Assembly (NCBI GenBank): GCA_039105265.1
Contig: JAPFFF010000007.1
Location: 1,488,001-1,552,000 of the forward strand
Length of the DNA stretch: 64,000 nt
Source: Tritrichomonas musculus
Lineage: Eukaryota > Parabasalia > Tritrichomonadida > Tritrichomonadidae
Reading direction: 5' to 3'
The notes under the pieces were generated by a model. That model searched no databases. It was not told the origin of the DNA and saw only the letters and a list, made by a program, of their open reading frames with translations. Below, piece after piece: positions 37,765-44,573 of this stretch; within the stretch, counting starts at the first letter, position 1; every line of letters begins with the position of its first letter. A program made the translations under genes and the position numbers.

Positions 37765-37962
37765 TTATTTATTTAATTCTTTTCTTAAAAGTTCAATTTC
37801 TTTTTCTACTTTGTCTCTTTCTCTTCGTAAATCCATTAATTTTCTAAAATCTTTATCATCATAAACCCTTTGATTACCAATAATCCCTGCCTTTTTTTCG
37901 ATGTTATTTATTTGTTCATCTAAGATATCCCATTTTTCGTAAGCTTCTTGCAATTTAGACAT
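37765..37962 (-). CDS. MSKL family small coiled-coil protein 1
   Basis: 65 residues: MSKLQEAYEKWDILDEQINN, then a linker with YDDKDF and a C-terminal coiled coil with RRERDKVEKEIELL. First of three tandem paralogues with the same N-terminus, length and promoter. Stop 4 bp from the helicase stop. Confidence 0.7.
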   Translation of the reverse strand: MSKLQEAYEKWDILDEQINNIEKKAGIIGNQRVYDDKDFRKLMDLRRERDKVEKEIELLRKELNK

Positions 37963-37998
37963 GAAAACAAAAATAAAAGTGAAGTGTCAAAACTGCTT
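37963..37998 (-). promoter_or_regulatory. Motif A promoter (MSKL gene 1)
   Basis: GCAGTTTTGACACTTCACTT followed by TTATTTTTGTTTTC and the ATG. The upstream gene ends in TAAATAAA, so a potential AATAAA poly(A) signal touches this promoter. Confidence 0.65.
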
Positions 37999-38004
37999 TT
38001 TTAT

Positions 38005-38253
38005 TTAAGACTTTGAAATTTTAAAGAGTTGATGACGGATTTCTTGAAGTTCACTTTGTAATCGATACCATTCTTGTTTATCTTCAGGATTCAAGGCTGA
38101 GATGTTATGACACATCTTTCCGTACTCATTTTCAATCTCTGGTGCTTTCATCAAGAGTTGGCGTCTTTGTTTTTCTTTTTCGTCCATTACTTTCATTAGA
38201 TTTTCGATTTGTTCCTCTTCTATTTTTTCTTGTTTATCTTCCAATTTAGACAT
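38005..38253 (-). CDS. MSKL family small coiled-coil protein 2
   Basis: 82 residues: MSKLEDKQEKIEEEQIENLM, a charged coiled coil, a central linker EIENEYGKMCHNISALNPED and a C-terminal helix LQSELQEIRHQLFKISKS. Paralogue of the flanking genes. Confidence 0.7.
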   Translation of the reverse strand: MSKLEDKQEKIEEEQIENLMKVMDEKEKQRRQLLMKAPEIENEYGKMCHNISALNPEDKQEWYRLQSELQEIRHQLFKISKS

Positions 38254-38288
38254 AAAAACAAAAATAAAAGTGAAGTGTCAAAACTGCT
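38254..38288 (-). promoter_or_regulatory. Motif A promoter (MSKL gene 2)
   Basis: Practically identical to the promoter of MSKL gene 1 (GCAGTTTTGACACTTCACTT), as expected from tandem duplication of promoter plus gene. Confidence 0.65.
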
Positions 38289-38290
38289 TT

Positions 38291-38530
38291 TTATTTAATT
38301 TCTCTTAAAAGTTCTTGAATTTCTTTCATTCGATATCGGAGTCGGTCTCTTTCTCTTCGTAATCGTTCCAATTCTTCTTGATCATCCATTGATAATTTGG
38401 ATTCATCATAAATTATAATTGCATCCTCATTTGTGTAATGAGGTGCATTTTTTTGAATTCTTCTTATTTGTTTCCATTTTTCTTTCCATTCTTCTCGAAG
38501 ACTTATTAATTTTTCTTCCAATTTAGACAT
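38291..38530 (-). CDS. MSKL family small coiled-coil protein 3
   Basis: 79 residues: MSKLEEKLISLREEWKEKWK, a linker with HYTNEDAIIIYDESK, and a coiled coil with LERLRRERDRLRYRMKEIQE. The RRERD segment matches MSKL gene 1 (RRERDKVEKE). Confidence 0.7.
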   Translation of the reverse strand: MSKLEEKLISLREEWKEKWKQIRRIQKNAPHYTNEDAIIIYDESKLSMDDQEELERLRRERDRLRYRMKEIQELLREIK

Positions 38531-38566
38531 GAAAACAAAAAATAAAAGTGAGGTGTCAAAACTGTT
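38531..38566 (-). promoter_or_regulatory. Motif A promoter (MSKL gene 3)
   Basis: AACAGTTTTGACACCTCACT then TTTATTTTTTG and the ATG, with one or two differences from the other two copies. Confidence 0.65.
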
Positions 38567-38572
38567 TTTTAT

Positions 38573-38884
38573 TTAAAGTTCGTTAATTCTTGCTTCAGCA
38601 ATTTTCTTTTTCAAGATTTGTATTTCCAGGTTAATTATTTCAGCTTCCAATCGAAATTCATCATCTTTCTTTTTGATTTGGTCTTTCGTTGGATAAACTT
38701 TAGGATTATCAGAAACTGCTCCCATTGATCCAGATGTTTCTCTTTTTTCTCTTTCTTCTCTTTCTTCTCTTTCACGAACTTCATCCCAAAACTTTTTGAA
38801 TTCATTATTATTATCTTCTTTTTGTTTCAGTACCATTTTCAATTTTATTTCCAATTGTTTAGAGACAAGTGCACTTTCTGACAT
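38573..38884 (-). CDS. 103-residue charged coiled-coil protein
   Basis: Start set at ATG 38884 (MSESALVSKQLEIKLKMVL); the frame extends to 38905 but those codons lie in the leader. Highly charged (EVREREEREEREKRE) with a C-terminal coiled coil EAEIINLEIQILKKKIAEAR. Possibly a distant member of the MSKL set. Divergent from the integrase. Confidence 0.65.
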   Translation of the reverse strand: MSESALVSKQLEIKLKMVLKQKEDNNNEFKKFWDEVREREEREEREKRETSGSMGAVSDNPKVYPTKDQIKKKDDEFRLEAEIINLEIQILKKKIAEARINEL

Positions 38885-38941
38885 AATCAAGAAAACAAAT
38901 AACATTATGGTCTGTCAAAACCGCTCTTTATTGAAATTTAA
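38885..38941. promoter_or_regulatory. Bidirectional promoter of the integrase and its leftward neighbour
   Basis: Minus strand: GCGGTTTTGACAGACCATAA (motif A) before the ATG at 38884. Plus strand: AACCGCTCTTTATTGAAATT (weak motif B) before the integrase ATG at 38942. Confidence 0.6.
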
Positions 38942-40330
38942 ATGTTATCGTCAGAAGGTGAAAAATTAATGAATTATTTAGAAAAGAAAGCTTATCAAAA
39001 GAAATTAATAATGCCAAATGAAGCTAGAAATTATAAAGGATATCAAAAAGATTTTGTAACTGATGATGAATTTGAACAAATTTATAATGCTTATTCAGAA
39101 TTTCGAAAAGTATTATCTGAATCATTACCTGTAATCACAGATGAAAAAATTCCAGATGATGAATTAAGTTTTGAAGAAAAAATTGAGAACCATGTAATTA
39201 ATAATTTACATAATGAAAATATTCGTACTTTTCCTGAATTTGAAAAATTGACCTCTGGATGGAAAAAAGGTAAAGATAAATATACTATGGAAGAATGGTA
39301 TGAAATATATATTACAAAAATTATGGAACAACCAGGAATGATAGTTGAATTCAAAGGTAAAACAAATGTCCCTGATATTGCATTTAGAAATAAAAATAAA
39401 AGACATGTATTATTAAAACAATTTGAAAAAGTTATTGAGCCTAATTATGTTTCTGAAGATGATTATGTTCAAAAGAAACAATTTCCAACTAATAAGAATA
39501 AAAAATATTATTTACATAAATTATGTGAACCTGGTACTTATTTAATTGATATTATGTTTGAAAAAAATGTTGGGTACTTAATTTGTATAGAAGCCAATAG
39601 TCGATATTTATATGCAATTCCTTTAGGTAGAGAATGTTTTGGTGATATAAATAAAATTATGACTGCTGGACAAAAAACATCTATTTCAATAACAAAAGCT
39701 TTAAATACTTTATTTCAACAAGGAATGAAACCTAAAATATTGACCGGAGATGGTGAAAAAGGCTTTTGTTCTGAAGAAACAATAAATTTATTAAACTCAA
39801 ATGGAATTAAATGGGAACCTGTTGATAGAATGGATGATTATCATTATCCATCATTTTTACGAAAACCAGGTGAAAAACAAACAACTAGCCCATTACATTC
39901 TTCATTAGGTATAGTTGATAGAATTATTAGAACTTTGAGAGATATGGCTTTTGAAGTTCAAAGAGAAATCTCCCCTGAAATATTAAAAGAATTAGTTGTT
40001 CAATATAATAATGCTCCACACTTAACTTTGTCAAAATATGCAGGTATGAATGTTTCCCCTAGTCAAATGCAAAATAATTCTGATTTATATACTTTTATTT
40101 GTAGACGTATTTCTCAAGCTAATTATAATGTTTCTGCTCAAAAAGGTTATAATTTAAAAGAAAACCAAGAAGTAATTGTATATAATAATAAAGACACTCT
40201 TAAAAAAAGACGATCAATAACTCAACCTGGTAGATTTTTTGTAAAAGGTTTTCAAAATGGTAAATATTTAATACAAGATCTTAAAGGAAATACTCAAATA
40301 TTACCTCGTTATAGATTAGATCCTATTTGA
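38942..40330 (+). CDS. rve-type (retroviral-like) integrase
   Basis: 462 residues. An N-terminal helical region leads to an RNase H-fold core: first acidic residue in TYLIDIMFEK near 202, second in ILTGDGEKGF near 267, and the third position in a helix GIVDRIIRTLRD near 325, 56 residues after the second. YNNAPHLTLSKYAG after the core is characteristic of rve integrases of Polintons, virophages and related viruses. The C-terminal domain (about 400-462, ENQEVIVYNNKDTLKKRR, then GRFFVKGFQNGKYLIQDL) is SH3- or chromo-like. This enzyme would insert the genome in host DNA. It would normally act on terminal repeats, which cannot be seen here. Confidence 0.92.
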   Translation: MLSSEGEKLMNYLEKKAYQKKLIMPNEARNYKGYQKDFVTDDEFEQIYNAYSEFRKVLSESLPVITDEKIPDDELSFEEKIENHVINNLHNENIRTFPEFEKLTSGWKKGKDKYTMEEWYEIYITKIMEQPGMIVEFKGKTNVPDIAFRNKNKRHVLLKQFEKVIEPNYVSEDDYVQKKQFPTNKNKKYYLHKLCEPGTYLIDIMFEKNVGYLICIEANSRYLYAIPLGRECFGDINKIMTAGQKTSISITKALNTLFQQGMKPKILTGDGEKGFCSEETINLLNSNGIKWEPVDRMDDYHYPSFLRKPGEKQTTSPLHSSLGIVDRIIRTLRDMAFEVQREISPEILKELVVQYNNAPHLTLSKYAGMNVSPSQMQNNSDLYTFICRRISQANYNVSAQKGYNLKENQEVIVYNNKDTLKKRRSITQPGRFFVKGFQNGKYLIQDLKGNTQILPRYRLDPI

Positions 40331-40430
40331 ATTGTCAGAAAATGCAATAAAAATAAAAGGGGTGTCAAAAAATGCAAAAAATAAAAAGAGTGTCAAAAAA
40401 TGCAGTAAATTGAATTGTTTATTTAATTAA
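40331..40430 (-). promoter_or_regulatory. Three tandem A-like promoter motifs without an evident gene
   Basis: Between the integrase stop and the stop of the convergent gene. On the minus strand it reads TGCATTTTTTGACACTCTTT, TGCATTTTTTGACACCCCTT and TTGCATTTTCTGACA, about 28-30 bp apart, each followed by T-rich TTTTATTTTT where complete. Compare GCAGTTTTGACACTTCACTT of the MSKL promoters. They point into the integrase antisense strand, where no gene is seen. Confidence 0.55.
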
Positions 40431-40709
40431 TTATTTCCTTTCGTTCCAGCGTTTGAGATTTTTCAAACCTGTCTTTAATTCTTCAATGAAGAAGCATTCA
40501 AGTTCGTTAGCTTTTTCTTCATTTGAGCTATCTCCATCATTCATTATCACACGAACATCATCGATGTGATTCATATTGGTTGCAGCTTCTTGGAGCATAT
40601 ATGCCATTTTTTCTCTTTGATCAAGATCATCAGAAATAGTTCTCCATTCATGAACACTATCAAGAGCTTCGACAACTTCGAGTAAGTGTTGGATCGTACG
40701 GGCTTCCAT
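40431..40709 (-). CDS. 92-residue acidic helical protein
   Basis: Start set at ATG 40709 (MEARTIQHLLEVVEALDSVH); the longer frame to 40739 would translate the motif C promoter. Helical, acidic, ends KTGLKNLKRWNERK. Divergent from the gene at 40798 with a motif C promoter shared with the other accessory gene pair. Unknown function. Confidence 0.65.
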   Translation of the reverse strand: MEARTIQHLLEVVEALDSVHEWRTISDDLDQREKMAYMLQEAATNMNHIDDVRVIMNDGDSSNEEKANELECFFIEELKTGLKNLKRWNERK

Positions 40710-40797
40710 GCTTGTATAAAAATGATGTGATGACCTCACGAGAAAAAATTAGATTTTTTGGTTAACGGTCGCCTAGTGAAAAAGTTCATTTTTTTTA
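40710..40797. promoter_or_regulatory. Bidirectional promoter, class C left, B-like right (copy 1)
   Basis: Minus strand: CTCGTGAGGTCATCACATCA then TTTTTATACAAGC and the ATG at 40709. Plus strand centre: ACGAGAAAAAATTAGATTTT followed by GGTTAACGGTCGCC, then AAAAAGTTCATTTTTTTTAA before the ATG at 40798. The central ACGAGAAAAAATTAGATTTT block is repeated at 43342. Confidence 0.6.
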
Positions 40798-41217
40798 ATG
40801 TCGGACAAACAAAGTGTTCCTGAACAATTTGAAATTAAAGATGATATACCAGCTATGTCTGCAAAAGACATGAAAAATATTAAAAAGACAGAAGCTTGGA
40901 AAGTACTCAAAAAGAGATATGGTGAAAATGTTTCAATGGAAAAATTGCTTTCTGTTGCTCATGTTATGAGACAATTAATGCAACATAACTTAAAAATCAT
41001 CATCCCTGGTTTCTCACGTGAAGAACAACGGAAAAAAGATTGTTTGATTAAATGGTTTGATACTCATATCGAATTCATTCAACAATTTTTGTCAACCGGA
41101 ATGATGATTGGTTACGATCAAGGATATTATGTTCCTATATCAAAAGAAAAAGCAAAAGAAATAGCAAAAGAAAAAGCAAAAGAAATATCAAAAGAAAAAG
41201 CAAAAGAAGATAAATAA
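40798..41217 (+). CDS. 139-residue protein with KEKAKE repeat tail
   Basis: MSDKQSVPEQFEIKDDIPAM, then a helical domain (EAWKVLKKRYGENVSMEKLL, and FDTHIEFIQQFLSTGMMIGY) and a C-terminal run of KEKAKEI(A/S) units. The first dozen residues have a loose match (MSxxQ-VPEQ) to the gene at 43450, and both genes lie on the right side of the same promoter type, suggesting two diverged cassette copies. Confidence 0.7.
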   Translation: MSDKQSVPEQFEIKDDIPAMSAKDMKNIKKTEAWKVLKKRYGENVSMEKLLSVAHVMRQLMQHNLKIIIPGFSREEQRKKDCLIKWFDTHIEFIQQFLSTGMMIGYDQGYYVPISKEKAKEIAKEKAKEISKEKAKEDK

Positions 41218-41310
41218 ATAAAAAAGTTAATTTTTTAAATTAAAGGTTTATTAGAAACCTAAATCTTGTTGAGAGTAATTTTTATACCGACCTCTCAATA
41301 ATCGGAATTT
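41218..41310 (-). terminator. Conserved 3' hairpin element (copy 1)
   Basis: Downstream of the leftward 668-residue gene, minus strand reads TTATTGAGAGGTCGG, then TTACTCTCAACAAG, then AGGTTTCTAATAAACC. TTGAGAG and CTCTCAA can pair (7 bp). The same order of elements follows the rightward gene at 43450, so this is a 3' end signal tied to these two genes. Confidence 0.5.
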
Positions 41311-43317
41311 TTATTTTTCGTCAACTTCTTGAACGTTAGGTGGAACTGGTTCAGTGTGTAGATCTTGACGTTCAACTGCGGTGAGGAAATTGTCAATGTG
41401 GAATTTGAACCAGGATACGTTTGGTGTTTTCTTTTGAAATTCAGCAATTCTTGCGTGAACGACTTCATTTGCCAAATCCTCGTTCCCATTGTATTGCTTT
41501 TTGAAGAATTCGAACAATTCATTTCTTAGCTGAATTTCCTTTTGAGATTTTTGATCGGATGTGAATTCTTGTATATTTCCCCATATGTGAGTTTGAGGTA
41601 AGACTTGCCAATTTTCTGGTGGAGGTGGAAGTTGTGGTGGTGGTGGGAGGTCTTGTAATTTTTTATAAATATCTGCTTTTAATTTGTTAGGATCGGCATT
41701 CATTCTTGCCCAGTCTTCTTTGCTCATTCCCGGTGGTGGCAATACTAGTGAGTCGTTCTCCGTCTGTAAATCAAAAAGAACATTTGTAGTTACTTCTTTG
41801 GAAATTTTTTCATCGAATTGATGAGTATAGTTGTCTTCAATTGTTGACCATCTTTCTTTTTCATCATCATTGAGTAACTCATCAGGGAAAATTCTTGATG
41901 CTTTTCGATTTCCTTTCATTTTGGCATTCAATCTTTTTTGAACTTCATCATTAATTTCTTGATTGGTCTTTTCGAGATATAGTTTTTGAAATTTTCTGCT
42001 GGTGGTAAAGATGAGATTTTTTTCGCTTTCGTCTTCGTTATCTTTTTCAGATTTTGGTTGATCCTTTTCATCTTTTTCAGATTTTGGTTGATCCTTTTCA
42101 TCTTTTTCAGGCAATTTGTTTAAGATTTCGAGAACATCGTCAACATCTTTATCAACATCATCAGAATCTTCTTGGATTTCTATAATTGATTGAATTTCCT
42201 TGGTTGATGATTCCCATTTTTTCAATTCTTCACTGCTCAATAATTCCTTTGAGAAGATTTCTCTTGCTGTCTTTTTACCGTCATACATTTTGTTAAACAA
42301 TCTGCTATCTGCATCGGCCATTGCCTCGTCTCTTGACATTCCTGGATTTATTCTTTGTAATATGTCTGCTGTTGATGAAATGAGATACTCTTTTGCATTT
42401 TCTTCTTCCTGACGCTCTTCTTCCATTTTTTGTGCATATTTTACATTTTCTTCTTCCGTGAGCAATTCAATCAAAGGTGGGACATGTTCGAGGTATTTGT
42501 GCTCTTCCATAACTGTAACAATTCTTTCACGTGCATGTGCATATGTATCAGCGAATGTTGACAAAGGATAAATTTTTCTATACGCAATTGTTAATTCTGA
42601 AATTGCGTTTTGTTGCTCTTTTGATAATTCTGGATGGTCTGCTTCAATGATTTCATTCATTTCATCAATATTTTTTGGATTTTCTGGTGTTAATTCCCCT
42701 AAAAGTGCTTTATTGTTTGTGTACTCTGAACGATATTGGTCTAAATATTGATACAATGAAAACTTTATTACATCGAATGGCAAGCCATCTCTATTATTTT
42801 GTCTGTAATCGAATTTCTTTTGGATGTGTTTTGCCATTTTTGGCTTTTTGAGATCTGCTAATTTTTTTTCCAAATCATCCCACCAAGTAGCGCACTGAAT
42901 TGTAATTGTGTCATCATTTGGTTTATCGTCGTCGATGAACAAATGTAATGCTTGTTTATCGCCTTCTGCAAATAATTCGTCTCCTAATAAATGTGCGGCA
43001 AGGAGACACTTTTGATCTTGATCTAAAGAATTCCATAACTTATTTGCATTTAGCCAGTTGAGTTGCTCTTTTGGTGTTTTTATCCCTTTTTCTTTAAATT
43101 CTTGTATTTGTTTGTGGTAGAGTTTTGCTGGTAAATGATTGTATGGGTGAAATTTTATATGAGTCAAATCAATTTCTTTTTCTTCTTCTTTAGCTTCTGC
43201 TTCGGCTTTTGCAATTTCGTGCAGGTATTGCATTTTTGTTATTTCTTCAACTTCAGGTTTCTTTTGCTGAGTGTTGCTGTTGTTGTTGTTGCTGTTGCTG
43301 TTGTCGCTGTTAGACAT
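41311..43317 (-). CDS. 668-residue acidic protein with internal repeats, unknown
   Basis: Start set at ATG 43317 (MSNSDNSNSNNNNSN); the longer frame would translate the promoter. After a Ser/Asn head and an acidic coiled coil, a roughly 50-residue module of the type LFNKMYDGKKTAREIFSKEL...ELKKW recurs (near 335-385 and again near 455-505 as LNAKMKGNRKASRIFPDELL...KERW), with a possible third, weaker copy near 605-655. A tandem EKDEKDQPKS repeat lies near 425. A Pro-rich segment with LPPPPQLPPPP lies near 570. No family recognised; the largest cargo gene of the right-end module. Confidence 0.75.
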   Translation of the reverse strand: MSNSDNSNSNNNNSNTQQKKPEVEEITKMQYLHEIAKAEAEAKEEEKEIDLTHIKFHPYNHLPAKLYHKQIQEFKEKGIKTPKEQLNWLNANKLWNSLDQDQKCLLAAHLLGDELFAEGDKQALHLFIDDDKPNDDTITIQCATWWDDLEKKLADLKKPKMAKHIQKKFDYRQNNRDGLPFDVIKFSLYQYLDQYRSEYTNNKALLGELTPENPKNIDEMNEIIEADHPELSKEQQNAISELTIAYRKIYPLSTFADTYAHARERIVTVMEEHKYLEHVPPLIELLTEEENVKYAQKMEEERQEEENAKEYLISSTADILQRINPGMSRDEAMADADSRLFNKMYDGKKTAREIFSKELLSSEELKKWESSTKEIQSIIEIQEDSDDVDKDVDDVLEILNKLPEKDEKDQPKSEKDEKDQPKSEKDNEDESEKNLIFTTSRKFQKLYLEKTNQEINDEVQKRLNAKMKGNRKASRIFPDELLNDDEKERWSTIEDNYTHQFDEKISKEVTTNVLFDLQTENDSLVLPPPGMSKEDWARMNADPNKLKADIYKKLQDLPPPPQLPPPPENWQVLPQTHIWGNIQEFTSDQKSQKEIQLRNELFEFFKKQYNGNEDLANEVVHARIAEFQKKTPNVSWFKFHIDNFLTAVERQDLHTEPVPPNVQEVDEK

Positions 43318-43449
43318 GCTAAAAAGTGATGTGGTGAGGCGACGAGAAAAAATTAGATTTTTGGTAAACGGTCTCCACCCCGAAAACCCGTTAGGTCCCT
43401 CGCTAAAAATATGATTTTTCGAGCTCACCTCATCACCTCATTTTTACTT
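43318..43449. promoter_or_regulatory. Bidirectional promoter, class C both sides (copy 2)
   Basis: Minus strand: CTCGTCGCCTCACCACATCA then CTTTTTAGC and the ATG at 43317. Plus strand: GCTCACCTCATCACCTCATT then TTTACTT and the ATG at 43450. Between them lies ACGAGAAAAAATTAGATTTT with GGTAAACGGTC, near-identical to 40739-40770, plus an extra segment with a second GATTTTTCGAG near 43410. Confidence 0.65.
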
Positions 43450-43893
43450 ATGTCGTCCCAGCAACAGGTACCCGAACAAGAGCAAGAAAAGCAAAAAGAG
43501 CAAGAAAGGCCAAATCCTAATATCTCAGTTACAAGCTATTTCTATAATCAAGTCGAAAAAGATCGAATCAAAAGAGGAATCGCCATATATTATATGTACC
43601 AATCATTCAAAAATCAATGCAAAGACCTCAATTTTTCACTTGATTTTGATACCGATGTACATAAAATTGTCCTCAAAATGGATAAAGTTGTCACCGATCG
43701 TGCTGAATATGAAGCAACAAAGTCTTTCATTCAAAGAGAAGTCGATCACGATCGTTTTGAAACCAATAAATTCCCTGAAGTACCTAAAGAACCATATATT
43801 GAATGGGTTTTAACATCTGACGAATTTGAAGAAGAGGAAAAGAAAGAAGAAGAAAAAGACGACGACAAAAAAGATCCTGATTGGAAGCCATAA
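43450..43893 (+). CDS. 147-residue protein with acidic tail, last gene of the element
   Basis: Start at ATG 43450 (MSSQQQVPEQEQEKQKEQER), directly after motif C. A helical/beta middle (SYFYNQVEKDRIKRGIAIYY and VHKIVLKMDKVVTDRAEYEA) is followed by an acidic-basic tail EEEEKKEEEKDDDKKDPDW. Unrecognised. It is the rightmost gene of the viral block and is followed by the conserved 3' hairpin element. Confidence 0.7.
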   Translation: MSSQQQVPEQEQEKQKEQERPNPNISVTSYFYNQVEKDRIKRGIAIYYMYQSFKNQCKDLNFSLDFDTDVHKIVLKMDKVVTDRAEYEATKSFIQREVDHDRFETNKFPEVPKEPYIEWVLTSDEFEEEEKKEEEKDDDKKDPDWKP

Positions 43894-43950
43894 AAAGGAC
43901 GTTTATTGAGAGGACGTTTAATAAATACTCTCATACTAGGTTTTAAGTAA
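43894..43950 (+). terminator. Conserved 3' hairpin element (copy 2)
   Basis: TTATTGAGAGGACG, then AAATACTCTCATAC, then AGGTTTTAAGTAAACC; TGAGAG pairs with CTCTCA. Same order and spacing as the element after the 668-residue gene, on the opposite strand. Confidence 0.5.
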
Positions 43951-43997
43951 ACCACACAATTAACAACTTTTTCTATAGCTTTTTTGATGTTAACGAT

Positions 43998-44172
43998 ACG
44001 AGGCCTCCTTCCTAGCAGAGCGTTGAGAGGAATCCTGAGAACAAGCCCAGTGGAAGATCATTAATGGGAGTGGGGGATCATACCTGACAGGGCGGGGCTG
44101 GGGTCGCGGATGGGAAATATTTGACGCGGTTTTTGAACGAAGTGCAAAAATCGTGGCAAATATATAACTACT
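43998..44172. other. GC-rich block of unknown identity at the virus/host junction
   Basis: About 175 bp with far higher GC than anything within many kilobases on the host side, for example GAGGCCTCCTTCCTAGCAGA and GACAGGGCGGGGCTGGGGTC. A box resembling a Pol III A box (TAGCAGAGCGTTG) is present, but no convincing B box. It does not fold obviously as a tRNA, and I could not match it to 5S, U1-U6 or 7SL RNA. It could be a SINE head, a fragment of a structural RNA gene, or the GC-rich end of the viral element. It abuts the truncated transposon end at 44173 exactly. Confidence 0.4.
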
Positions 44173-44573
44173 CAAATTGTTATAAATTACATCAAATTCA
44201 ACCAGATACAACATCTTTTATGCATCGATAATAGATTAAAATTTCTCAAATAATTGATATAACTTGGTATATTTTGAATTTCAAGCTATTCATGATTGAT
44301 ATTTGCAAAAAACTATTTTTTTTAAGTAAATGATATTTAAAGTATAGTATAAAAAAAACAGAAAACCATAAATATTAATATTTTAATTTATGATAGAAAT
44401 CAAACAAACCTTGTGAAATTAAAAAAGTGATATTTCGACTGCCTATAGATATTTCTTAAAAAAAAATTTATAGAAATAACATAAATAATATTTATAAAAA
44501 ATATTTGTATTTATTATTAAAATTGGTTAGAGTAAAAAAATAACTTTTTTTTCCTATCGTTGTAACCCCTATG
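44173..44573 (-). mobile_element. Truncated end (401 bp) of a DNA transposon, inverted copy of 56660-57059
   Basis: Nearly base-for-base reverse complement of 56660-57059 with about one indel; begins CAAATTGTTATAAATTACAT and ends TTGTAACCCCTATG, the terminus of the element. Homology stops abruptly at 44173, next to the GC-rich block, whereas the other copy continues. The high identity indicates recent activity or recent duplication. Confidence 0.8.

Larger units (their letters stand above)
1..43990. mobile_element. Integrated Polinton-like dsDNA virus, left end outside the window
   Basis: A continuous block of tightly packed genes contains PolB with protein-priming architecture, rve integrase, SF3 helicase, packaging ATPase and two double-jelly-roll-type capsid paralogues, the defining set of Polinton/adintovirus/Polinton-like virus elements. 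The first gene is open at the window edge, so the left terminus is not seen. The right terminus lies between the stop of the last gene (43893) and 44172, where a host transposon copy begins; no terminal inverted repeat can be tested without the left end. The visible part alone is near or above the upper size usual for Polintons (about 15-40 kb). It looks whole or nearly so, with at most one or two breaks, so it is probably a recent insertion. Base composition drops sharply to very AT-rich DNA at its right edge. Confidence 0.9.

Noticed and set aside
1-43990. CRISPR arrays or bacterial-type operons
   Set aside because: No regularly spaced identical repeats, no Shine-Dalgarno pattern, and poly(A)-type ends indicate a eukaryotic virus.
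43998-44172. tRNA, 5S, U1 or 7SL RNA gene
   Set aside because: Checked by eye for cloverleaf, B box and known conserved strings; only an A-box-like string and a loose ACCTG match to U1 were found.
43990-44214. Leftward 74-codon ORF across the GC-rich block
   Set aside because: It spans the junction between a transposon end and the GC-rich block, so it cannot be an ancestral gene; the GC-rich block is kept as a non-coding unknown.
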